Source: Betaproteobacteria bacterium (GTDB lineage: Bacteria > Pseudomonadota > Gammaproteobacteria > Burkholderiales > SG8-41). Taken from it: DNA of 17,023 nucleotides. Shown one piece after another: positions 7,692 to 14,235 of the stretch (position 1 is its first letter; every line of letters starts with the position of its first letter). The notes under the pieces are model-generated. The model worked only from the letters and a program-made list of their open reading frames with translations, was not told the origin of the DNA and did not search any database. The position numbers and the translations under genes are program-made. Location: assembly GCA_025356695.1 (NCBI GenBank), contig JANXSE010000153.1, forward strand, positions 1-17,023. Reading direction: 5' to 3'.

Positions 7692-7730
7692 TGGCGGCAT
7701 GTGCCGCCACCGGCCTGCACGGTGCGGCAC
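7692..7730 (+). terminator. Overlapping hairpins after the M24 gene (terminator or leader structure)
   Basis: Two strong stems compete for the same bases. The first is TGGCGGCA (7692-7699) with TGCCGCCA (7702-7709). The second is GTGCCG (7701-7706) plus CACCG (7708-7712) pairing with CGGTG (7720-7724) and CGGCAC (7725-7730), leaving one bulged C and a 7-nt loop. The second is followed by ATTGTTTAAAAAATTTT. This could be a partial terminator separating the first five genes from the Bug-SDR pair, or a 5' leader structure of the Bug gene at 7785. The T-run is imperfect, so termination is uncertain. Confidence 0.4.
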
Positions 7731-7784
7731 ATTGTTTAAAAAATTTTGCACCGGCACGGCATTTGCAACGAGGAGGAGATATTC

Positions 7785-8792
7785 ATGAGGCATTTATTCG
7801 CAGTCCTGTTTCGCCGCGTCGCGGGCGCGTTTCTGTTTGTCTTTGTTTGCCTGCCGGCGCTGGCGCAGGAGCGCGCCACCGATCGCGAGCGTTATCCGTC
7901 GAAGCCGGTCAAGTTCATCATCTCGCAGACCGCGGGCAGCGGCGGCGATGCCTTCGCGCGCAACGTGGCCGAAAATCTCGGCCGCCGCATCAATCAATCG
8001 GTCGTCGTTGACCCGCGTCCGGGCGCCGGCGGCAATCTTGCCGCCGAGATCGTCGCCAAAGCGGCTCCCGACGGCTACAACCTGCTGCACGGTTCGGTGT
8101 CGTCGCTGGCGATTGCAGTCAGCTATTACAAGAGCCTCAATTACGATGTGCGCCGCGATTTTGTTGCCATCTCGAAGACCGGGCAGATCGCCAATGCGCT
8201 GGTGGTCGGTGCAGGCGTGCCGGCCAACAACATCAATGAACTCACCGCCGTGATCAAGGCGGCGCCGCCCGGCAAGTACAGCTGTGCGTCGGCCGGGGTC
8301 GGCGGCCTGCTGCATCTGACCTGCGAGCTCTACAAGAAGGCCGCCAATGTCGATGTGTTGCACGTGCCTTACAAGGGCACGCAGTTTTTTCTGCCTGACT
8401 TGATGGTCGGACAGATCACGCTGGCGTTCGACACGCTGCCGATTTACGTCGCGCAGGCGAAGGCAGGCAAGGTCAAGATACTCGCAGTGACATCGCCGGC
8501 GCGCTCGCCGATTGTGCCCGAAGTGCAGACGGCGGTGGAGGCGGGCCTGCCCAACCTGATATCGGTCGGGCTGTATGGTTTGTTCGCGCCGGTCAAGACG
8601 TCGCCGGATATTTTGCAGATGCTGCAGCGTGAAGTCGGCACAGCGTTGGGTGACGCCGCCTTGCGCGAAAAGCTCCTCGGGCAGGGCATTGAGATCGAGG
8701 CGAGCTCGCCGGAGACCTTGCGCGATCTGTTGCAGACCGAGATCGCCAGGTGGGCGCGTGTGATCAAGGACGCGGACATCAAGCCCGAATAG
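7785..8792 (+). CDS. Bug/TctC-family periplasmic binding protein with a cysteine pair (copy 3)
   Basis: A 335-residue TTT-type solute receptor. The start is the ATG at 7785 after AGGAGGAGAT; it gives MRHLFAVLFRRV, a hydrophobic core and an ALA-QE cleavage site. Motifs: PVKFIISQTAGSGGD, DPRPGAGGN (76-84), APDGYNLL, VLHVPYKGT and VGLYGLFAPVKT. It is clearly a paralog of the protein at 2384. The two share the GSG-x-D first loop, SYYKSLNYD, GQIAN, and the cysteine pair, here Cys167 and Cys180 in KYSCASAGVGGLLHLTCE. None of the other five Bug proteins in the window has these cysteines. It lies 105 bp after the M24 gene, a gap that contains strong hairpins, and 18 bp before an SDR gene, so the Bug-SDR pair may be separately controlled. 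Family certain, ligand unknown. Confidence 0.95.
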   Translation: MRHLFAVLFRRVAGAFLFVFVCLPALAQERATDRERYPSKPVKFIISQTAGSGGDAFARNVAENLGRRINQSVVVDPRPGAGGNLAAEIVAKAAPDGYNLLHGSVSSLAIAVSYYKSLNYDVRRDFVAISKTGQIANALVVGAGVPANNINELTAVIKAAPPGKYSCASAGVGGLLHLTCELYKKAANVDVLHVPYKGTQFFLPDLMVGQITLAFDTLPIYVAQAKAGKVKILAVTSPARSPIVPEVQTAVEAGLPNLISVGLYGLFAPVKTSPDILQMLQREVGTALGDAALREKLLGQGIEIEASSPETLRDLLQTEIARWARVIKDADIKPE

Positions 8793-8810
8793 ACGGAAGG
8801 AAAAGAACAG

Positions 8811-9566
8811 ATGGATTTTGAAGGACACGTGGCGCTGGTCACCGGTGCCAATCGCGGCATCGGCATGGAGATCGCGCTGGCGCTGGCGAAGGCCGGCAGT
8901 GCAATCGGCGTCCATTATCACGCCGCCGGAGACATGGCCAATGAGGTGGTTGCGGCCATCACCAAAGCCGGCGGTCGCGCCATTGCCGTGCGCGGCGACA
9001 TTCGCGGGCGCGACGAGGCGGCGGCCATCGTGGCCAAAGTCACGGCGGCCTTCGGCCCCGTAGATATTCTGGTCAACAACGCGCGCCAGCTCGGCGAAAA
9101 GAAAAAATTTCTCGATCTCGCGTGGAGCGATTACGAGTCGCAGATCGATGTCATCGTCAAGGGCGCGTTCAACTGCTGCCAGGCGGTGCTGCCGTCGATG
9201 ATCGGGCGCGGCCGCGGCGGCCGCATCATCAACATGCTCTCGACCATCACCGAGGAGCCCAACTGGCGCTGGCACACTTACGGCGCGGCCAAGGGGGCGC
9301 TCATACAACTGACCCGCCATCTTGCAGCGGAGATGGGGCCGCACAACATCACGGTGAACATGGTGTCGCCCGGCTTTACGCGCACGCCGGACCGGCAGAC
9401 GCCGCATGGCGACGAATATCTGCAGGACGTGCTCGCGCACATTCCGCTGGGGCGCTTCGCAAGGCCCGACGAAGTGGCAAAGGCCGTGGCGTTCCTGGCG
9501 AGTGACCACGCTGGTTTCATTACCGGCGCCAACCTGCCGCTGAGCGGCGGCAAGGTGATGAACTAA
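8811..9566 (+). CDS. Short-chain dehydrogenase/reductase (classical SDR, intact triad)
   Basis: A 251-residue cytoplasmic SDR of normal length. The nucleotide loop is TGANRGIG (11-18), the structural motif is VDILVNNARQ (84-93), and the catalytic residues are Ser144, Tyr157 and Lys161, with the standard spacing of 13 and 4. PGFTRT and GRFARPDEVAKAVAFLASD near the C-terminus are typical of FabG-like members. The Asn of the extended tetrad (usually in vNxxG) appears to be Ile115. The family interconverts alcohols and ketones with NAD(P)H. The ATG at 8811 follows GGAAGGAAAAG, 18 bp after the Bug gene, so coupled expression is expected. It is the last gene of the plus-strand run, with only 17 bp before the convergent Bug gene and no clear terminator. 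Substrate unknown. Confidence 0.94.
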   Translation: MDFEGHVALVTGANRGIGMEIALALAKAGSAIGVHYHAAGDMANEVVAAITKAGGRAIAVRGDIRGRDEAAAIVAKVTAAFGPVDILVNNARQLGEKKKFLDLAWSDYESQIDVIVKGAFNCCQAVLPSMIGRGRGGRIINMLSTITEEPNWRWHTYGAAKGALIQLTRHLAAEMGPHNITVNMVSPGFTRTPDRQTPHGDEYLQDVLAHIPLGRFARPDEVAKAVAFLASDHAGFITGANLPLSGGKVMN

Positions 9567-9583
9567 GTGCGTGCAATCGATCT

Positions 9584-10561
9584 TTAGTTTTCCGCGGCGC
9601 CGGTCTGCTGCACAATTTTGGCGAGTTTCGCGATCTCCGCTTGCATGAACGGGCCGAAGTTCACCGGCTGGTCGGCGGGCGGGGGAAAGTAGCCCGCACC
9701 GTTCAACAATTTGATGATCGCCGGTTTAGCGAGCGTCGCATTGACCTGGCGGTGCCAGAGTTCGGTCACCGTGCGCGGCGTGCGCGCCGGCGCGAGCAAT
9801 CCGTACCACCCGTCAAATTCGTAACCCGGCACGGTCTCGGCGACCGTCGGCCATTGCGGGAATTCGGCGAGCCGGCGGCGCGACGAGATGGCAATGCCGC
9901 GCAGCTTGCCCTGCTGGATCAATGGCAGCGCGGTGGCCGGCGGGCCGATCATCAGCGCCGTCTCACCGGCCGCTGCAGCGGTCATCGCGGGGCCGCCGCC
10001 TTTATACGGCACGTGAATCATCCTGATGCCGGCGAGTGAATTCAACAACTCGGCGGCGAGAAACGAATTGCTGCCCGGGCCCGCCGATGAATAATTGATC
10101 GCGCCCGGTTTGGATTTGGCGAGCTTCACCAGATCGGCGATGTTGTTGACCGCTAACCCGGCGTGCACCGCGACGAGATTGGGTTGCATCGCCAGCAGTG
10201 TGACCGGCACGAAATCGCGCACCAAATCCCACGGCATGTTGCGCGTCACACTGGCGTTGATGGCGAGCGTCGAACTGACCTGCATCAGGGTGTAACCGTC
10301 GGCGGGTGCGCGCGAGGCGATTTCAGCGGCGACGTTGCCGCCGGCGCCGGCACGGTTGTCGACGATGACCTGCTGGCCGAGCGCGGCGACTACATCATTG
10401 ACGACGACGCGCGCGATGAAATCGTTGCCGCTGCCGACCGAACTCGGTGCGATGTAACGCACGGGGCGCGCCGGATAGGGTTGCGCGACCACGGTCGACA
10501 TCGCCAGAACGCAAGGCAGGGCGATGCCTGCACAAATTCGGTTGCGCGCAGCGGGCGTCAT
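9584..10561 (-). CDS. Bug/TctC-family periplasmic binding protein (copy 4)
   Basis: A 325-residue TTT-type solute receptor with an N-terminal Sec signal (about MTPAARNRICAGIALPCVLA, cleavage near VVA-QP). The mature protein has YPARPVRYIAPSSVGSGND, IVDNRAGAGGN, APADGYTLMQ, INYSSAGPGSNSFLAAE and IHVPYKGGGPA. The first loop contains GSGND in place of PGGxxD, so the pocket differs from copy 1. The ATG at 10561 lies 10 bp after the stop of the EthD-like gene, with an AAGGGG ribosome site overlapping that stop codon region, so translation is probably linked. It is the last gene of the minus-strand run starting at 12295. Family certain; the ligand might relate to the EthD-like protein, but this is only inferred from position. 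Confidence 0.95.
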   Translation of the reverse strand: MTPAARNRICAGIALPCVLAMSTVVAQPYPARPVRYIAPSSVGSGNDFIARVVVNDVVAALGQQVIVDNRAGAGGNVAAEIASRAPADGYTLMQVSSTLAINASVTRNMPWDLVRDFVPVTLLAMQPNLVAVHAGLAVNNIADLVKLAKSKPGAINYSSAGPGSNSFLAAELLNSLAGIRMIHVPYKGGGPAMTAAAAGETALMIGPPATALPLIQQGKLRGIAISSRRRLAEFPQWPTVAETVPGYEFDGWYGLLAPARTPRTVTELWHRQVNATLAKPAIIKLLNGAGYFPPPADQPVNFGPFMQAEIAKLAKIVQQTGAAEN

Positions 10562-10571
10562 CGGCAGCCCC

Positions 10572-11291
10572 TTATTTGAGCGGCGGCCAGATTCGATTGC
10601 CGACGGTGGGCGTGCCCGGTGCGTGGATGAATTTCCGGATCAGCACGTCCGTCCACTGCGCCATCTTCGGATTTTTGCTGCCGGCGTGGAAATTGTCCGA
10701 ACCCTTGAGCGAGGTGAATTCATAGAAGCAGCCATGGTCCGCCCAGCCGGCCACCGAAACATACTTGCGCATGCGCATGCAGCAGGGGAGTTTGCCCATC
10801 TCCGGCATACGGCCTTGGGCGTAGAACTCCATGATTTCTTCCTCGTCGGCGCTGCCGGATTTATAACCGCCGATCTGCACCACCGGTGCGAGCGTGTATT
10901 CGCCTTCACGCATATGTGCGTCCGGGCCATCGACGCGCGCGACCTCGATGAAAATGCTGGTGCGCACGCCGCTGCGCAGGGCGAGCATTTTGTTTTCTTC
11001 AGCTGACAGTTCGGTATGCAGGTTGTGCGGCGACGGATGGGCGAAGGCATGCGGTTCGACGCCGCCGAACACCAGCATGAACTGGTTGCCGCGCGGAAAA
11101 TCCGGATCGTCAAGCTGGTTGAGACGGGCCTCGGGCTTGATCTTGATCTCGGACTGGTAATGCGCGGCGTGCAGGAAGCCCGGTTTCCTGAGCATTTTCG
11201 GAATGAAACTGCCGTGCAACCAGTCGAGATATTTTTCGCGGCCGTCGGCCGGCAGGTCATACCAAGTGACCCAGAATGCGCGGTCCAGCAT
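10572..11291 (-). CDS. Two-halved dimeric alpha/beta-barrel (EthD-like) protein
   Basis: A 239-residue protein starting at the ATG at 11291, preceded by GAGGAGAAAGTA; the frame is open back to 11546, but that part is the antisense of the neighbouring Bug gene. The N-terminal half (1-115) begins FWVTWYDLPADGREKYLDWLH and PKMLRKPGFLHAAHY, the strand-helix-strand pattern of EthD or stress-responsive A/B-barrel domains. A second similar unit (about 133-225) contains LAPVVQIGGYKSG, EFYAQGRMPEMGKLP and YVSVAGW, ending in an FYEF strand. A fused pair would form an internal barrel. Small barrels of this fold act as monooxygenases, isomerases or dehydratases, often in ring-compound or ether degradation. 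It is sandwiched between two Bug genes with 32- and 10-bp gaps. I do not recognise a named family member; the fold call is moderate and the function unknown. Confidence 0.7.
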   Translation of the reverse strand: MLDRAFWVTWYDLPADGREKYLDWLHGSFIPKMLRKPGFLHAAHYQSEIKIKPEARLNQLDDPDFPRGNQFMLVFGGVEPHAFAHPSPHNLHTELSAEENKMLALRSGVRTSIFIEVARVDGPDAHMREGEYTLAPVVQIGGYKSGSADEEEIMEFYAQGRMPEMGKLPCCMRMRKYVSVAGWADHGCFYEFTSLKGSDNFHAGSKNPKMAQWTDVLIRKFIHAPGTPTVGNRIWPPLK

Positions 11292-11323
11292 TACTTTCTC
11301 CTCGGTTGATGATGTCGTGCGTG

Positions 11324-12295
11324 TTATTCGGGTTGAATGCCGGCGGCCTTGACGACCGGGCCCCATTTGGCGATTTCGTCGCGGATGAATCTGGCGAAAT
11401 CTTCCGGCGAGCCGCCGGTGGTATCGATGCCGACGGCAGACATGCGGTCTTTTACATCCTGCGAGGCGAGTATGCGGTTCGATTCGACATTCAGTTTTGA
11501 AATGATGGCTTTGGGCGTGCCGGCTGGCACGACCAGGCCGTACCACACCGAGCCGGCGATTTTCGGCATGCCGAGTTCAATCATCGTCGGTGCGTCCGGT
11601 GCGATCGGCAGACGCGTCGCGTTGATGACAGCGATGATGCGGCTGCGTCCGGATTTCAAATGCGGGAGTTGCGGCGCGATGGCGTCAAACATCACCTGTA
11701 CCTGTCCGCCGGCAAGTTCTGCAGCCGCCGGCGCGCTGCCCTTGTAGACGATGTGCTGGATCGGCGCGCCGGTGACGATCTTGAACAGTTCACCGACCAG
11801 ATGTGGCGCGCCGCCGATGCCGCCCGAAGCGAAGTTGACGCTGCCCGGTTTTGCCTGCGCAAGGGCGATCAGTTCGGGCACTGATTTCACCGGCAACTGC
11901 GCGTTGATGACGACAATCAGCGGCATGCTCGCGTACAGGCCGACCGGTGCAAAATCCTTGACCGGATCGAACGGCAGTTGTTTGTACATATGCGGCCCGA
12001 TACCGTGCGTGGTGATCGAGGCGAGCAGCGCGGTATAACCGTCTGGGGCCGCCTTGGCGACCGGCTCGGCGCCGATCACGGCGCCGCGTCCGCTGCGGTT
12101 ATCGACGACAAAGACCTGGCCCAGCGTTTCGCCAAGTTTCTGTCCGACTACACGGGCAATGAAGTCGGCGGCGCCGCCCGGTTGTACGGTAACAATGACC
12201 CGGACCGGGCGCGTTGGATATTGTTCCTGCGCCCCTGTGGCAGTTGAAAAGCCCAGCAACAAGAATGAGACGGGCCGTATCAGTCGCGTCATCAT
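11324..12295 (-). CDS. Bug/TctC-family periplasmic binding protein (copy 5)
   Basis: A 323-residue TTT-type solute receptor. Two adjacent ATGs (12295 and 12292) follow a strong GGAGGAG ribosome site; the first is used here. The Sec signal runs about MMTRLIRPVSFLLLGFSTA and is probably cleaved at TGA-QE. Motifs: YPTRPVRVIVTVQPGGAAD with the standard PGGxxD loop, VVDNRSGRGA, APDGYTALL, VNFASGGIGGAPHLVGE and HIVYKGSAPA. It retains PHLVGELF, closer to the BugD/BugE-type consensus than the other copies. It is the first gene of the minus-strand run (Bug, EthD-like, Bug) and its promoter should lie in the AT-rich region 12296-12437. Family certain, ligand unknown. Confidence 0.95.
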   Translation of the reverse strand: MMTRLIRPVSFLLLGFSTATGAQEQYPTRPVRVIVTVQPGGAADFIARVVGQKLGETLGQVFVVDNRSGRGAVIGAEPVAKAAPDGYTALLASITTHGIGPHMYKQLPFDPVKDFAPVGLYASMPLIVVINAQLPVKSVPELIALAQAKPGSVNFASGGIGGAPHLVGELFKIVTGAPIQHIVYKGSAPAAAELAGGQVQVMFDAIAPQLPHLKSGRSRIIAVINATRLPIAPDAPTMIELGMPKIAGSVWYGLVVPAGTPKAIISKLNVESNRILASQDVKDRMSAVGIDTTGGSPEDFARFIRDEIAKWGPVVKAAGIQPE

Positions 12296-12437
12296 CGGAC
12301 GGCTCCTCCGGATTTTGATTTATATAAATTCTTATTGTTTTCGCTTCATAATATACCACTCTGCGCGGCAACTTTTCCGTCGGCGAGTTTCAGGACGCAG
12401 AGGCGGTTTTTGAAAAAGAATTAAGGAGGATGTGCGG
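12296..12437. promoter_or_regulatory. Divergent AT-rich control region with a perfect 12-bp palindrome
   Basis: This 142-bp gap separates a minus-strand Bug gene from a plus-strand SDR gene and must serve both. Positions 12315-12357 are strikingly AT-rich. ATTTATATAAAT at 12318-12329 is a perfect palindrome, only 23-34 bases upstream of the minus-strand start and so well placed as an operator or overlapping a -10 element. On the plus strand TAATAT (12349-12354) is a possible -10, but no well-spaced -35 was found. Ribosome sites are clear on both sides: GGAGGAG for the minus gene and AAGGAGGA (12423-12430) for the plus gene. Confidence 0.45.
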
Positions 12438-13211
12438 ATGGATCTCGGACTGAAGGGACGCATCGCGCTGATTACCGGGGGCTCGCGGGGGATTGGTCTG
12501 GGTGTCGCGAAGGCGCTGGCTGCGGAAGGCTGTCATCTGCATCTGGTATCGCGCAGCGCCGAAAGTCTGGCTGCAGCGCAGAAGGTGCTGCACAGTGAAT
12601 ACAGCGTTCGCGTGGATGTGCATGCACTTGATCTGGTAAATGCCGCCAACGCGGTGTCGCTGGCGGAATCCTGCGGTCCGCTGGATATTCTGGTCAACAA
12701 CGCCGGCGCCATCCCACAGGGATCAATCGCGGATTTTGACGACCAGAGTTTGCGCAAGGCCTGGGACCTCAAGCTGTTTGGTTACGTGAACGTGACGCGC
12801 GACGTTTACCGGCAGATGTGCGAAAGAAAGCAGGGCGTCATTGTCAACGTGGTCGGCAATGCGGGCGAGCGGCCGAAGGCCGGTTATCTTGGCGGCGGCA
12901 TGGCGAATGCCGCATTGATGGCGATGACCCGCGCCATTGGCGGTGAGAGTATCGGTCACGGCGTGCGCGTGCTTGCCGTCAATCCGGGGCCCGTTGAGAC
13001 CGACCGGCACATCGCTGTTTGGAAAACCCGTGCCAGGACAAAATTCGGCGACGAAACGCGCTGGCGCGAGTTGACGACAGGACTGCCCCGCGGCCGCATG
13101 GCGACGGTGGCCGAAATCGCGGATACGATCGCATTTTTATGTTCGGATCGTTCGTCCTATACAACCGGCACGGTCATCACGATCGACGGCGGGGCGAGCG
13201 CGCTAGGGTAA
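12438..13211 (+). CDS. Divergent SDR-family protein lacking the Ser-Tyr-Lys triad
   Basis: A 257-residue SDR-fold protein. The ATG at 12438 lies seven bases after AAGGAGGA; an in-frame GTG at 12432 would be too close to that site. The cofactor loop TGGSRGIG (13-20) and [14 protein letters not shown] (82-95) are intact, as are VNPGPVETD (181-189) and the C-terminal [12 protein letters not shown]. The catalytic positions are not: Ser is Gly140 (in [12 protein letters not shown]), Tyr is Gly153 and Lys is Asn157, within [17 protein letters not shown]. Tyr150 is nearby but off register. The protein could still bind NAD(P) and act with other residues, or have a non-redox role. It is a single-gene unit with its own upstream control region and a terminator-like hairpin at its stop codon. 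Fold certain, activity doubtful. Confidence 0.9.
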   Translation: MDLGLKGRIALITGGSRGIGLGVAKALAAEGCHLHLVSRSAESLAAAQKVLHSEYSVRVDVHALDLVNAANAVSLAESCGPLDILVNNAGAIPQGSIADFDDQSLRKAWDLKLFGYVNVTRDVYRQMCERKQGVIVNVVGNAGERPKAGYLGGGMANAALMAMTRAIGGESIGHGVRVLAVNPGPVETDRHIAVWKTRARTKFGDETRWRELTTGLPRGRMATVAEIADTIAFLCSDRSSYTTGTVITIDGGASALG

Positions 13212-13231
13212 GCGCGGAGTCTTTCGGTTTT
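13199..13231 (+). terminator. Rho-independent terminator candidate after the SDR gene
   Basis: CGCGCT (13199-13204) and AGCGCG (13211-13216) form a GC-rich 6-bp stem with loop AGGGTA, overlapping the TAA stop codon of the SDR gene. After a 4-nt gap comes the T-rich tract TCTTTCGGTTTTT (13219-13231 region). The tract is interrupted and not immediately at the stem, so efficiency is uncertain. It would stop plus-strand transcription before the convergent Bug gene, whose stop codon is at 13232. Confidence 0.4.
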
Positions 13232-14230
13232 TCAATCCGCGTGAATGTTCGCGCTGCGCACCAGTTGCCGGTAGCGCTCGACTTCAGTTTTGATGTAATC
13301 GGCGAACCCGGGGGCCGTGCTGCCGATCAGGGTCTGGCCCTCGGCATTCGCGATATCCACGACATCCGCGGCGCGCAGCGACTGGTTGAACGCCGCGTTT
13401 ATTTTTTGCACGACCGGCGCCGGTGTCTTCGCCGGCACCAGCACACCGTACCAGGGGCTGACCCAGAAGTCGGGCACGCCCGATTCATCGAAGGTCGGCA
13501 CAGTCGGCAATGCGGGCAGACGCTTTTTCGTATTGACCGCCAGTCCGCGCAGGCGTCCGCCCTGCACATGCGGGATCAACACCGGCGTGCCGCCGATGAT
13601 CAATGCAATCTGTCCGACAAACAGATCGCTCACCAGCTGGCTGTAGACCTTGTAGGGCACGTGGACCATTTGCGTGCCGGTCAGCCGCATGAAGAGTTCG
13701 CTGGCGATGTGCTGCACGGTGCCGTTGCCCTGCGAGGCGAAATTGAGCTGGCCCGGTTTCGTCTTCGCATAGGCAATCAGTTCGGCGATTGATTTGACCG
13801 GCAGCGTGTTGGACACCACCAGAAACGACGGCGTCTTCGCCAGCAGGCAGACGGCGATGTAATCCTTGAACACGTCATAGGGCAAGGCAGGCGCCATCGC
13901 CGGGTTCGACGCGAGCTGGGTACTGTTGGCAAACAGCACGGTGTAGCCGTCGGCCGGTGCGGCGGCGGCCATTTGCATGGCGATGGCGCCACTGGCGCCG
14001 CCGCGGTTGTCCACCACCACCTGCTGGCCGAGTATTTTCGGCAGGTGATTGGCGAGTTGTCGCGCGCGCACATCGAGCGGGTTGCCGGCGGGGAATGGCA
14101 CGATCAGGCGGATCGGCCGCTCCGGAAAGGTGGCAATTGCGTTTGACGAAGACAGGAGGACGGCCATCACAGCAATCGCCGGCATAAACGCCCATGTCCA
14201 CCGTGTTTTCTGTCGGGACCGTGTGTGCAT
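13232..14230 (-). CDS. Bug/TctC-family periplasmic binding protein, tandem paralog (copy 6)
   Basis: A 332-residue TTT-type solute receptor. The ATG at 14230 lies only 5 bp after the stop of copy 7 and has no clear Shine-Dalgarno sequence, suggesting translation by coupling; an internal ATG at 14185 is possible. The signal peptide has a long basic start (MHTRSRQKTRWTW) and a likely AIA-TF cleavage. Motifs: FPERPIRLIVPFPAGNPLD, VVDNRGGASG, PADGYTVLFANSTQLA, LNFASQGNGTVQH and HVPYKVYSQ. The YKVYSQ string (about 193-198) replaces the usual YKG and is shared only with copy 7. The two proteins differ at about 13 of the first 78 mature residues, so they arose by recent tandem duplication. Third gene of the ornithine-cyclodeaminase-like operon. 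Ligand unknown. Confidence 0.95.
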   Translation of the reverse strand: MHTRSRQKTRWTWAFMPAIAVMAVLLSSSNAIATFPERPIRLIVPFPAGNPLDVRARQLANHLPKILGQQVVVDNRGGASGAIAMQMAAAAPADGYTVLFANSTQLASNPAMAPALPYDVFKDYIAVCLLAKTPSFLVVSNTLPVKSIAELIAYAKTKPGQLNFASQGNGTVQHIASELFMRLTGTQMVHVPYKVYSQLVSDLFVGQIALIIGGTPVLIPHVQGGRLRGLAVNTKKRLPALPTVPTFDESGVPDFWVSPWYGVLVPAKTPAPVVQKINAAFNQSLRAADVVDIANAEGQTLIGSTAPGFADYIKTEVERYRQLVRSANIHAD

Positions 14231-14235
14231 ATGGA

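Noticed and set aside
7794..9509. Long minus-strand open frame of 571 codons
   Set aside because: It is antisense to a Bug gene and an intact SDR gene; the composition is low-complexity Arg/Asp/His and there is no plausible ribosome site or domain.
9561..9589. AACTAA/TTAGTT inverted repeat across the convergent stop codons as a bidirectional terminator
   Set aside because: The 6-bp stem is mostly A-T with a 17-nt loop, too weak to terminate; it arises largely from the two TAA stop codons facing each other.
11292..11546. N-terminal extension of the EthD-like protein
   Set aside because: It overlaps the 3' end of the upstream Bug gene in another frame, is Arg/His-rich, and a strong ribosome site supports the ATG at 11291.
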